The notes beneath the pieces were generated by a model. It did not search any database. It worked only from the letters and a program-made list of their open reading frames with translations, and was not told the DNA's origin. A stretch of 64,000 nt of DNA from Alkalinema sp. CACIAM 70d (GTDB lineage Bacteria; Cyanobacteriota; Cyanobacteriia; Leptolyngbyales; Leptolyngbyaceae): NCBI GenBank assembly GCA_002148405.1, contig MUGG01000098.1, positions 124,001 through 188,000 of the forward strand, read 5' to 3'. The position numbers and the translations under genes were made by a program. Of this stretch, positions 1 to 7,864 are shown one piece after another (position 1 is the stretch's first letter; each line of letters opens with the position of its first letter).

Positions 1-35
1 AGATTGAGTCGATGATGCTCTCCCCGTGAGACTCC

Positions 36-99
36 CACTGATCGCTTTTGCCAGTGATCACTTTTGTCACTGATTGCTTTGACTACTGATTGCTTTTGC
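36..99. repeat. Imperfect short tandem repeat, four copies of 15-17 bp
   Basis: Four imperfect copies of a unit close to CACTGATTGCTTTTG stand head to tail (about 36-52, 53-67, 68-82, 83-99). They lie directly in front of the start codon of the DUF1688 gene. The unit has no similarity to the other tandem repeats in this window. A local duplication origin is likely, and no function can be read from it. Confidence 0.6.
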
Positions 100-100
100 T

Positions 101-1339
101 ATGGCTTGTGCCTCTATAGTTCCTGCACCTATGGTTTCCGTCAGTTATCTACGATCTCCCCAAGCGATTCGGACTCAAGCTCAGTATTTGCTGGAACTTG
201 GGTTGGCCGATCGCCTCCACCATTTTCAAGTGGATCTGACGCGCTTGGATGCGGTGGCAGACTATGTGATTGAAATCATGCAGCGGGATTATCCGAACGG
301 CAATATCCCCTTCCATAGCCGTTGGCGACATTTTCCTGCCGATCGGATTGCCCCCCTCCTGCAAAATTTGGATGTCTGGGAACGGGCTAAGGCGCAATTT
401 GATTTGGTGATTCCCAGTGTATTGTTGGATGCGGGGGCGGGCCGTGCTTGGCGGTATCGAGATGCAGCAGGTCGGGTTTGGCAGCGATCGGAAGGGCTTG
501 CTGTAGCCAGCTTAGATCTATTCTGGCAGGGTAAATTTTCACAAATGGGCGACTTAACCACCGATGCCCTGGGTCTGATCCAACTATCTCTCAATGACCT
601 AGCGGCGGGATTGCAAGTCAGTGCAACCAATCCGATCGTTGGGTTGGAAGGGCGCTGGCAAATTCTGCAAAAGCTGGGGCAAATTCTGGCACGATCGCCG
701 CAGTTTTTTGGCTCCGATCGACCTCGCTTGGGAAATCTTGTGGATTACTTCCAGTGCCAAGCGATTGATCAATCTCTCTCGGCGGTAACGATTTTCCAAA
801 CGCTGCTGGAATCGCTCAGTGATCTATGGCCGCAACGCTGTGTGCTGGAGGGGCAGAATTTGGGAGATGTGTGGGCCTATACGCCTAGGGGGGCATCGGC
901 TAGCGATCGGTCTGAAGCGGTCTCCTTCTTGGTACCGCTCCACAAACTTTCCCAATGGCTCACCTATTCCTTACTGGAACCCTTGATGGAATTGGGTTTG
1001 CGGATTATCGATTTGGATCAACTGACTGGGTTGGCGGAATATCGTAATGGTGGGCTGTGCTTGGATTTAGGACTCTTGCGTTTGAAGCAGCCCCAAGAAA
1101 CCCAGCGAGCCCATGCCGTAGGATCAGTGTTGGTGTTGGAGTGGCGGGCTTTGACGATCGCCCTTGTGGATTTAATCGCCGATCGCATCCGCCAGAAATT
1201 ACAGAAAACCGCCGTTGAACTGCCCCTAGTCAAAATTCTGCAAGGGGGCACCTGGAGCGCTGGACGGACGATCGCTCAAATCCTTCGCCCCGAGGGTAGT
1301 CCACCCATTTTGATTGAAAGTGATGGAACAGTATTCTAG
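101..1339 (+). CDS. DUF1688 (URC4/urg3-type) family protein
   Basis: The 412-residue protein has the features of the DUF1688 family: an N-terminal LRSPQAIR segment, then HFQVDLTRLDAVADYV, then RWRHF. A central part contains WRYRDAAGRVWQRSEGL, and the C-terminus contains GTWSAGRTIAQILRP. In fungi the related URC4/Urg3 proteins act in uracil catabolism; the bacterial role is not established and no pyrimidine-degradation genes are seen next to it. No signal peptide or membrane segment is visible. The ATG at 101 is used here, but the ATG at 131 (MVSVSYLRSP) is equally possible because neither has a good ribosome binding site. Family assignment is confident; function is not known. Confidence 0.8.
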   Translation: MACASIVPAPMVSVSYLRSPQAIRTQAQYLLELGLADRLHHFQVDLTRLDAVADYVIEIMQRDYPNGNIPFHSRWRHFPADRIAPLLQNLDVWERAKAQFDLVIPSVLLDAGAGRAWRYRDAAGRVWQRSEGLAVASLDLFWQGKFSQMGDLTTDALGLIQLSLNDLAAGLQVSATNPIVGLEGRWQILQKLGQILARSPQFFGSDRPRLGNLVDYFQCQAIDQSLSAVTIFQTLLESLSDLWPQRCVLEGQNLGDVWAYTPRGASASDRSEAVSFLVPLHKLSQWLTYSLLEPLMELGLRIIDLDQLTGLAEYRNGGLCLDLGLLRLKQPQETQRAHAVGSVLVLEWRALTIALVDLIADRIRQKLQKTAVELPLVKILQGGTWSAGRTIAQILRPEGSPPILIESDGTVF

Positions 1340-1378
1340 AAATGGCGATCATTTGCTATATTAATAAACGTGCAATGC

Positions 1379-1449
1379 GGCGGCATGGCCAAGTGGTAAG
1401 GCAGGGGACTGCAAATCCCTTACCCCCAGTTCGAATCTGGGTGCCGCCT
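1379..1449 (+). tRNA. tRNA-Cys (GCA anticodon)
   Basis: A 71-nt cloverleaf. The acceptor stem GGCGGCA (1379-1385) pairs with TGCCGCC (1442-1448), and the discriminator base is T (U73, usual for tRNA-Cys). The anticodon loop CTGCAAA gives anticodon GCA. The T-loop is GTTCGAATC. The 3' CCA is not encoded. It stands 40 bases after the DUF1688 gene and 130 bases from the end of the minus-strand motif operon. Confidence 0.95.
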
Positions 1450-1513
1450 TCTTAAATGATTGCTAGACGTAATCCTGGGCAAGCGAGCCAAGCTTAGGCG
1501 AGAAGTTTCGACT

Positions 1514-1544
1514 AGCTCCCTTGATGTAATCCTTGAAGGGAGCT
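1514..1544 (-). terminator. Possible hairpin terminator of the motif operon
   Basis: AGCTCCCTT (1514-1522) pairs with AAGGGAGCT (1536-1544), a 9-bp perfect stem 35 bases beyond the stop codon of the 1245-residue gene. No clear U-tract follows on the minus strand, so termination is likely but not certain. Confidence 0.4.
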
Positions 1545-1578
1545 TGCAACTTTAGTTTACAAGCCCCGTCAACTGTCC

Positions 1579-4500
1579 TTACCGCCAAAAATCCTGGGTG
1601 ATTTCTGCACGCTGATCCTGCTCTATCGCGTCACGTTGGTAGCTTTCTGCCATTTTTCGAAGAGATGCTGCTGTTCGTGGCCAGCGATCGCCAATTTGAC
1701 GTGCATCATTCTGATACCGCTCTACAAGTGCGCGTTCTTGTTCTCCACCATCAGTAGGCATCCTAACTGTCACTCCACGATTATTTAGAATCTGGATTTG
1801 CCAGCTATTTTCAATATCTGAGCTTGCTAACTCTTCAATTAGATCCCGCACTGCTTGGTGAGGCCAAACTCCATCAGGGTCGATTGGAGAAAACGCAAGC
1901 GAATGCCCAATGTAAATATCAGCTACTTCAGTTCGACCACATTCGGCAGCAAGCTCCCTTGCCTGCATGACCCATGCTCGAAGAGCTTCAGCATCAACTG
2001 AACCATCTTCTTGAACCCCCGCCATTTGTTTCCATGACTCCAAAAAATCTAGTGCTAGGAGTGCAAATTCTTTGGCATTATCAGATACTTCTGTTGGTGG
2101 TTCGTTTTTAGACGGAAAGATGCACTGAAGCGCTTTAACAAAGAGGACAGGATTTTTTGCTAGCTCTTCGTAGAGAATACGAGGACGCCGATAGTCCTTA
2201 TGAATGCGAAGATATAGCCACTCTAACTGAGCGAGGTGATCGCGGGATATCCCTGTTTTTTCAAGGTAATTGAGTAACTCGGCAGAATGATAGGCAAAGT
2301 CTGAGAAGTCAAAATTTGGCTCCGGATCTGCCTTAACAGATAGTTCCAAAACATCGGCAATTCGCTCAGCTGAGACAATCGCAGGTGTTTGTTTCAAAGC
2401 CCATTCGATTAGATTGATAGCCGAGTGAACTCTTTGAAATTTAATCAGTTGGGTTAGCACTCGCTCTGCCTGAACCGCATCAACGAGATTAGCCGCTTGT
2501 GTGCGGCTCCAGAAGTAACGCTGAACCTCTTCAGAAGCAGTATCCAGGCGATCTAATAGGGATCCATTGAATGGAAGACAGAGTAGAAATTCTCCATACT
2601 GCTCCGGTTCCCATCTCTCTAAATTGGCGTTGATGCAAGTTTCAATCCAAGACTCCCCCTGTTGGTAGGCATTAACTCTGACAAACCTTTGAGCCACTTG
2701 GCTACGCCATCCCTCTGAGGACCCAAGGTTATCTTCCAGGAATAAATCAACATCAATCGGCAGCAATTCTGCCTTTGCCAATGTGTGACCAACCAGGGCT
2801 GGCTCTGTCACCTGCTCTGCAAGTTTCAGAACGCCATTCCAACCTTGTGCTTTGAGAATTTCTTGCAACGCCTCTGCCCGTAGATTTTCGGCAATTTCTT
2901 CCCGTTCGTTCCAGGATTGGCGACGTATTCCTGGCAACTCGACGTTGAGTTTAAAGAGCCACTGATAGCGATCAACTGGATTATCTGGTTCAAGCCGAGT
3001 AAAAACTCCCTCCAAACGTTGAACCAGGTCAGCAGGCATCGCCCATTGGGCATCCGGAAAATCTCGATGCCGGGTAGCTTCATGACGAAGGCAATCACAA
3101 ATCTGATTGCGTTCTTTTGAGGAGAACTGCTCAGGATCCAGCGTTTCCAGACTTTGAAGCAAAGATTCTTGTTGTTCATCCGACATACTAGCCATTGCAG
3201 CAATCAGGCTACACCAACGAGTTGCATCGTTGCCTACATCAGAAAGGAGCCGATGCAAAATAGCATTTGTAGCCTCAAGATATTCCTGGACTGTAATCTT
3301 AGCCGGAGGATCGGGCACCCAATCACGCCATTTGGCTGCGTGAGTTGGAGAAATGACACTGTGGTGTTTTGGTAAGAGATTGATCAATAAATGCCAGGCA
3401 ACCTCTGGCTCTCGCCTGAGGATTGTATCGAGAACATTGAGACGGCTGTTGAGAGATGCCGTTGTATTAGGGTGCCAACAAATGAAGACATCCCGCAGAC
3501 TCGCGGCAGGTCGATTCGCAAGACGCCCACCCTGATCTAGACGTGTTAATCGAGCCAAACTTAAGGCTGCCTGGCTTAAGTAGTCAGGATGCCAGGCAAG
3601 AGTTTCCAGTGCCCAAAGTAAACCTGTATGGGGCGAAGAACTCAGAAATCCTGCATCTGAAGTTCGATCTTGAAACAGGCTGACCAGAATTGGATTTTCT
3701 CCAGATAAACCTGCATCAACTGCATCCAGGAAAACCCCCGGTGCTGCCTCAGCTAGAAGGGGAAGCTGATAAGCTAGCGATGCCCAGAGGCCTGCATTAT
3801 TCCTCGCTCTCTCCATCAACTGCCAGATGATTCTACGAGCAATGTCTTCCCCTGTTCGGCTGGCAATGAATGAAACTTCAGAGCTAAGCGTTGCCATCAG
3901 TGCGAGCATTTCTGCAATGCTCTCCCGGAGACGTCCCGATCTGGTGAGAACTTTACCGTAAACACTCGCTGCATAGTGCTGTTCGGGTGGCAGTTCAAAG
4001 GCTGGGTCAAGTTCGCTCAAAATATCGATCGCAACGGTCTCAAACCGCTGTAAGTCATCATTCGTCAAATACCTTGCAAGCAACCGCCAGGCATCCTCTG
4101 GCGCTGCGATCATCCAAATATGACCGACTCGCCGAACGGGCGGATCAGGCTCGTTTGCCCAACGAACCAGAATGGTTTGCAGGTGCTCGTAGGACATACC
4201 TGACAACTGTGCCAATACTTGTCGATCGCCGTCGCAAGCATCATCCCAGGCACTGGCAAGCAAGGGGGCTAATAGATCGCGGGCATTGGTTGGTTGTGCC
4301 CAGGCTGGTTGTTGGATATTAGGAGCGATCGCCAGTTTGCGCCGTAGAGCAGATAAGCTCCGTCGGGCTAAAGTGGCAAAGTTTTTAGCCTTATCACGGC
4401 TCAAGCCCATTGTTCTGAGTGCTTTCTCAGCAGCATCCCGGTTAATGCGTGGGAGACGGTGTTCTTTGTCAGAACTGGTTCGCCCTAAGGGAACAAAAAC

Positions 4501-5316
4501 GTGATGCCCATTCTTAATTGCTTGACCTACTCCTTCGACTTCTGGGAATCGAGGAATCAAAATTAGAGGCATCTCGGATGATGTAATCAAACTTTGCCAT
4601 GCTACAGCACTGTTAATGACAACGGCACGAGGTAGAACCTGGCTCCGCTCCTCGTCCTCTAAACTCTGAACAACTGCTGCCAGAAAAGCGATCGCCTCCT
4701 CTGGTGAGTCAGCCTGAAGTGAGAGTGCGCTGGGACTACCCCGTAACCAACTAATGATGCGATCGCGCTCTTGTTCACGTCCTCCAATCACCAAATCCTT
4801 GCTGAGCGATGGTTCTGTGTCTTGTGACCAGTTTCTCCAGAAACTTTCAAGAGAAAGGGTTTCCAGAGGAGACAGATGAAAATACTGAATGAGATTTTTG
4901 ACATTGGCAATTGTGGTTCCACCTGACATTTGAGCAATGATTTGATTCTGGTTTCCAGTGATAGATTGGGTAATCTGAGTATCAGGGAAAGCATCGCTCG
5001 TCTCAGATGTAAGAGACAACTCACAATCAACTAAGGTTGCATCTGGTGGTTCTAGTCCTGCTCGATATAAAAGTGCACTCCAGTAATCTAAAAGGCTTTG
5101 GACTGACCAACGTTCATCCTCTTCATCTAAGATCGTGCCCGTGGCTCTTCCTTTATAAAGGAACTGCTCAACCTCAATCAATATGTTGGGTTCATTTTCG
5201 CTCTCCTTGTATCGTTTGAGCAGATTACTATGGAAAGTACGCAAAGATTCTATAGAGGGAAATCGGTTACTTCCTGCGTCTGTGCTTGGTTGTGGATTAG
5301 GTTTAGAGTCATTCAT
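1579..5316 (-). CDS. Large STAND-like helical-repeat protein with N-terminal amyloid-type motif
   Basis: A 1245-residue protein and the last gene of the four-gene operon; its ATG overlaps the stop codon of the preceding gene (ATGA at 5313-5316). Residues about 18-90 form a charged helical domain (ATGTILDEEDERW, LLDYWSALLYRAG). Residues 121-133 (GNQNQIIAQMSGG) repeat the motif shared by all four operon proteins. Around residues 170-200 there is a GGREQERDRIISWL segment like the entry of a STAND/AAA module. The position of the P-loop reads SLQADSPEEAIAF, so no Walker A is present and ATPase activity is doubtful. The rest, about 350-1245, looks like helical repeats rich in W, L and E (for example LSGMSYEHLQTILVRWA). 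I do not recognise a named family for the whole protein. Inferred role: scaffold or sensor arm of a conflict system. Confidence 0.75.
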   Translation of the reverse strand: MNDSKPNPQPSTDAGSNRFPSIESLRTFHSNLLKRYKESENEPNILIEVEQFLYKGRATGTILDEEDERWSVQSLLDYWSALLYRAGLEPPDATLVDCELSLTSETSDAFPDTQITQSITGNQNQIIAQMSGGTTIANVKNLIQYFHLSPLETLSLESFWRNWSQDTEPSLSKDLVIGGREQERDRIISWLRGSPSALSLQADSPEEAIAFLAAVVQSLEDEERSQVLPRAVVINSAVAWQSLITSSEMPLILIPRFPEVEGVGQAIKNGHHVFVPLGRTSSDKEHRLPRINRDAAEKALRTMGLSRDKAKNFATLARRSLSALRRKLAIAPNIQQPAWAQPTNARDLLAPLLASAWDDACDGDRQVLAQLSGMSYEHLQTILVRWANEPDPPVRRVGHIWMIAAPEDAWRLLARYLTNDDLQRFETVAIDILSELDPAFELPPEQHYAASVYGKVLTRSGRLRESIAEMLALMATLSSEVSFIASRTGEDIARRIIWQLMERARNNAGLWASLAYQLPLLAEAAPGVFLDAVDAGLSGENPILVSLFQDRTSDAGFLSSSPHTGLLWALETLAWHPDYLSQAALSLARLTRLDQGGRLANRPAASLRDVFICWHPNTTASLNSRLNVLDTILRREPEVAWHLLINLLPKHHSVISPTHAAKWRDWVPDPPAKITVQEYLEATNAILHRLLSDVGNDATRWCSLIAAMASMSDEQQESLLQSLETLDPEQFSSKERNQICDCLRHEATRHRDFPDAQWAMPADLVQRLEGVFTRLEPDNPVDRYQWLFKLNVELPGIRRQSWNEREEIAENLRAEALQEILKAQGWNGVLKLAEQVTEPALVGHTLAKAELLPIDVDLFLEDNLGSSEGWRSQVAQRFVRVNAYQQGESWIETCINANLERWEPEQYGEFLLCLPFNGSLLDRLDTASEEVQRYFWSRTQAANLVDAVQAERVLTQLIKFQRVHSAINLIEWALKQTPAIVSAERIADVLELSVKADPEPNFDFSDFAYHSAELLNYLEKTGISRDHLAQLEWLYLRIHKDYRRPRILYEELAKNPVLFVKALQCIFPSKNEPPTEVSDNAKEFALLALDFLESWKQMAGVQEDGSVDAEALRAWVMQARELAAECGRTEVADIYIGHSLAFSPIDPDGVWPHQAVRDLIEELASSDIENSWQIQILNNRGVTVRMPTDGGEQERALVERYQNDARQIGDRWPRTAASLRKMAESYQRDAIEQDQRAEITQDFWR

Positions 5317-6635
5317 TCAATTATCCTCATCACTGATGCTAACGCCCCACCGACCTCACGCAATTCCTGGCACAAGTGTTTCAGTGCCTCATCAACTTGG
5401 TAAAAGCTCTTTTTTGCCTGCCGACAATACAGATGAAAGCATTGCTTAATTTTGAAGGGATTCTGGCTTTTGAGAGCTGCATCTAAATCCTGAATGTCTT
5501 GCTGGAATATAATCATCCATTCATCTATAGTGGGACTGATCAAAACCTTTGTTCGTTCTAGCAAATCCGGCCAGGACACTTTCAACTCATCTAGATTCTG
5601 ATCCAGATTGTCTTCAATTCGCCACAGTTCCAGGTCGAACACTTGCCAGTTGTCATGCCCAGTAATGAGTGCATTCAGTTGTGAATCTAATACTCTCAAG
5701 GATTCGACCCCTCGCTGAAACTGTTGCAGTTTCTCTTGGTCCAAAGTTGCATCTACTAGTTCTTCTAAAATAAGCTGGATTGGGCTCACCAAAGAGGGTA
5801 GTCTGAGAGACCGAGCAGCGGTTACTAGACTAGTATTAACGCGAGAGGGTTGAATTGCCAGCACACGCTTTAATAGGTTGATACTTCGTGACAAGCGGTG
5901 CAACTCTCGTTTCTCAATAGCAGTGTGTAATTCTGTTTGAGCCTCCTGCAGATTGGTCAGCCACCTAACTTCATGGGCTGAGAATGTTTTAGTTGTAGTA
6001 ATTTTCTCGATGCGTCTAAGGAGATTTTGCAAATCACGGTCGCGATCTATCAGGTTGTATAGGATTGTACTGTCCTCAATTTTCTGGATACCGCCCAGAA
6101 GCTTTTGGAGGGTAGGATCATGATTTATCTGAGGAATCAGGGTTGTACTGTCCTCCGAGAGACGTTTCGATTCTTGGAGAATACCCCTATAGCAATCTAA
6201 TTCCAGAGTATGGAGTAGGTCATGCAAAGTCTTGTAATTTGCAATGGTATCAATCTGTTGGCATGCGGCTTCAAATCTAACTTGATATGTAATCAGGGAT
6301 CGTCGCACTTCCGGTATCCGTGTCAAAGCAGCCAAGGCATTAAGACCTTGCTTTACTGAATCAATATCTTCCTCGTGAACATCCTGTCTGGACGTCCCCA
6401 AGTCACTCTGATAAATCGTGGCACCGATATAAACCGCCCCTTCAACGTTTTCGATCGCCGTTCCGCCTGACATCTGAGCGATAATTTGGTTGCGATCGCC
6501 TTGACTATTTTGATCAATGTAGCTATGGAAAGCTGGATGAGAAGTAGACAGTGGGGGGCGCACTTGACGCTTGCGTTTGAAGAGGCATTGGAGCCAACGT
6601 AACAGGCGATCTAATTGTCTGATCAACCACTTCAT
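5313..6635 (-). CDS. 440-residue helical protein with N-terminal amyloid-type motif
   Basis: Third gene of the operon; it overlaps its neighbours by 4 bases on both sides (6632-6635 and 5313-5316), so translation is probably coupled. Residues 1-25 (MKWLIRQLDRLLRWLQCLFK and following Arg/Lys) would form a cationic amphipathic helix. Residues 46-58 (GDRNQIIAQMSGG) are the shared motif, followed by a beta-prone GAVYIGATIY. From about residue 85 on the protein is all-helical, with LNALAALTRIPEVRR and the conserved-looking YKTLHDLLHTLELDCY. This resembles helical domains of bacterial conflict systems (CATRA-like is possible), but I cannot confirm this by eye. There are no catalytic motifs. Inferred role: a partner that joins the same motif-driven assembly as the other three products. 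Confidence 0.7.
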   Translation of the reverse strand: MKWLIRQLDRLLRWLQCLFKRKRQVRPPLSTSHPAFHSYIDQNSQGDRNQIIAQMSGGTAIENVEGAVYIGATIYQSDLGTSRQDVHEEDIDSVKQGLNALAALTRIPEVRRSLITYQVRFEAACQQIDTIANYKTLHDLLHTLELDCYRGILQESKRLSEDSTTLIPQINHDPTLQKLLGGIQKIEDSTILYNLIDRDRDLQNLLRRIEKITTTKTFSAHEVRWLTNLQEAQTELHTAIEKRELHRLSRSINLLKRVLAIQPSRVNTSLVTAARSLRLPSLVSPIQLILEELVDATLDQEKLQQFQRGVESLRVLDSQLNALITGHDNWQVFDLELWRIEDNLDQNLDELKVSWPDLLERTKVLISPTIDEWMIIFQQDIQDLDAALKSQNPFKIKQCFHLYCRQAKKSFYQVDEALKHLCQELREVGGALASVMRIIE

Positions 6636-7147
6636 ATTTTGACTCTATTGTTTATTCCAAACACACTGTTCATACATCTGGACTGGATCACTGGTGCTAA
6701 CCTTGCTAACTTTGCCAGATCGTACCTGTATACCAAATCTGCTGACAATTCTGAAATCAGTCCTGCCCGTGCCAGAGACGATTTGCCTGAACCAGAGGGA
6801 TCATAAATGGGCAAAACCCGAATAGCAGATTCCGTTTCATGCAAGCTGCGAAGTTTTTCCCAAAGGGCAGCAATCTGTTTTTCTCGCCCAAAAAAGCGAT
6901 CGCCATCCGTCTCCTGAAACGCCATCAAATCTTTGTAAGGATTCGGACCAATATCCGATGGGGTTGACTTGGCAGCAGAGGAGTCTGATTCAGTTGAGCC
7001 TGAGTGAAAAATCGCTTGCCCACCGCTGACGTACACGACAATTCCACCCAGCACCTGACCGATCGCCTGGTTGCGATCGCCCGTCGTCTTCTGATGGATT
7101 TGCGGAACGCCATCTGGAGGATTAGCAGGTGGCAAGTTATCAGACAT
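6632..7147 (-). CDS. Truncated nSTAND-type P-loop protein with N-terminal amyloid-type motif
   Basis: A 171-residue product. Residues 23-35 (GDRNQAIGQVLGG) are the operon's shared motif. Residues 67-135 match the start of nSTAND1-type NTPases: GPNPYKDLMAFQETDGDRFFGRE, then a Walker A-like DPSGSGKSS (116-124) and LARAGLISEL. The usual Gly in front of PSGSGKSS is Asp here. Full-length relatives continue for several hundred residues with the rest of the NTPase and often WD40 or TPR repeats. Here the similarity stops at about residue 135, and 36 unrelated residues lead to a stop that overlaps the next start (ATGA, 6632-6635). Either a deletion remnant or a minimal motif carrier. The start at 7147 is 12 bases after the stop of the upstream gene. 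Confidence 0.7.
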   Translation of the reverse strand: MSDNLPPANPPDGVPQIHQKTTGDRNQAIGQVLGGIVVYVSGGQAIFHSGSTESDSSAAKSTPSDIGPNPYKDLMAFQETDGDRFFGREKQIAALWEKLRSLHETESAIRVLPIYDPSGSGKSSLARAGLISELSADLVYRYDLAKLARLAPVIQSRCMNSVFGINNRVKI

Positions 7148-7159
7148 GCCTTACTAGCC

Positions 7160-7618
7160 CTATTCGTTGAAAGTGATATTACCCGTTACATTGCCAAACA
7201 CTTTACCACCCGTTATTTGACCAATCACTTGGTTCTGGTTGCCAGTCACGTGCTGCACAATTTGTGTACCAGGTGTACCATCGGGAGCGTCTTCTGCCAT
7301 AATTTTGGCGATCGCCTCTGCTAAAGATGGGTCGCTTTCCAATATCTTTTTCAATTGCAAGCGCAAAGCAGCCTGGGCATCGTCATCAGTCGGAGCCTTT
7401 GCTACATCTGTCACGGCTTCTTTGGCAGCTTCCTTTGCCTCCAGCTTCGGAAACAGCTTCTCCCAAATCGCACCTGCTTTCTTCAACGCGCTCTCGGTTA
7501 ACTTCGTACCTGCGGTCTCTCCAGATTTTGCCACAGCACCTTCCAGGGCTTTGCCACCTAACTTTATCAATGTGGGTAGGAAGGGGGTGAGAAATGCAGT
7601 TAAGGTAGCAGGATCCAT
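7160..7618 (-). CDS. Small Bell-like effector candidate with C-terminal amyloid-type motif
   Basis: A 152-residue protein and first gene of the operon. The ATG at 7618 is preferred because AAGGAG lies 6 bases upstream; an in-frame TTG at 7639 would only add seven residues. The N-terminus (LTAFLTPFLPTLIKLGGKAL, then EGAVAKSGETAG) is hydrophobic/amphipathic, followed by helices (LKKAGAIWEKLFPKLEAKEAA) and an Asp/Pro/Gly-rich linker. Residues 126-138 (GNQNQVIGQITGG) are the shared motif, continued by the alternating KVFGNVTGNITF, a beta/amyloid-like tail. An N-terminal helical membrane-active domain with a C-terminal motif is the layout known for Bell-domain effectors of bacterial amyloid signalling. 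The domain call is by pattern only; the motif is seen directly. Confidence 0.7.
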   Translation of the reverse strand: MDPATLTAFLTPFLPTLIKLGGKALEGAVAKSGETAGTKLTESALKKAGAIWEKLFPKLEAKEAAKEAVTDVAKAPTDDDAQAALRLQLKKILESDPSLAEAIAKIMAEDAPDGTPGTQIVQHVTGNQNQVIGQITGGKVFGNVTGNITFNE

Positions 7619-7686
7619 GAGCAGCTCCTTGAAATCCAAGGTTAGGACTTAGCGATCGTTCAATTTAGCGGTGAACTTATAAAAAT

Positions 7687-7715
7687 AGTATAGGTAAAAA
7701 AACATTACCCGTCAG
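7687..7715 (-). promoter_or_regulatory. Candidate promoter of the motif operon
   Basis: Read on the minus strand, CTGACG (7715-7710) and TATACT (7692-7687) are separated by 17 bases, close to the -35/-10 consensus. They lie about 70 bases ahead of the start of the first operon gene. The stretch between them is A/T-rich. Sequence match only. Confidence 0.4.
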
Positions 7716-7864
7716 TCTTAAGTTGGATTGGCTAATTCACATCAGGTGTGAGTTCTGCTTCACTAATTGCCCTGATTGGACTTGCTTAAAATACTCTGTT
7801 TGAACAGAGCGAATCTGACCTTCCATGTCACTCTCTATTTATAGATAGTGACTCTCTGAGCAAT

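Noticed and set aside
7004..7652. Plus-strand frames antisense to the first operon genes (106 and 137 codons)
   Set aside because: No ribosome binding site or family resemblance; the minus-strand frames carry the shared motif and the nSTAND segment.
1379..7864. tRNA-Cys as an integration site for the motif operon as a genomic island
   Set aside because: No copy of the tRNA 3' end was found on the far side of the operon and no integrase gene is present.
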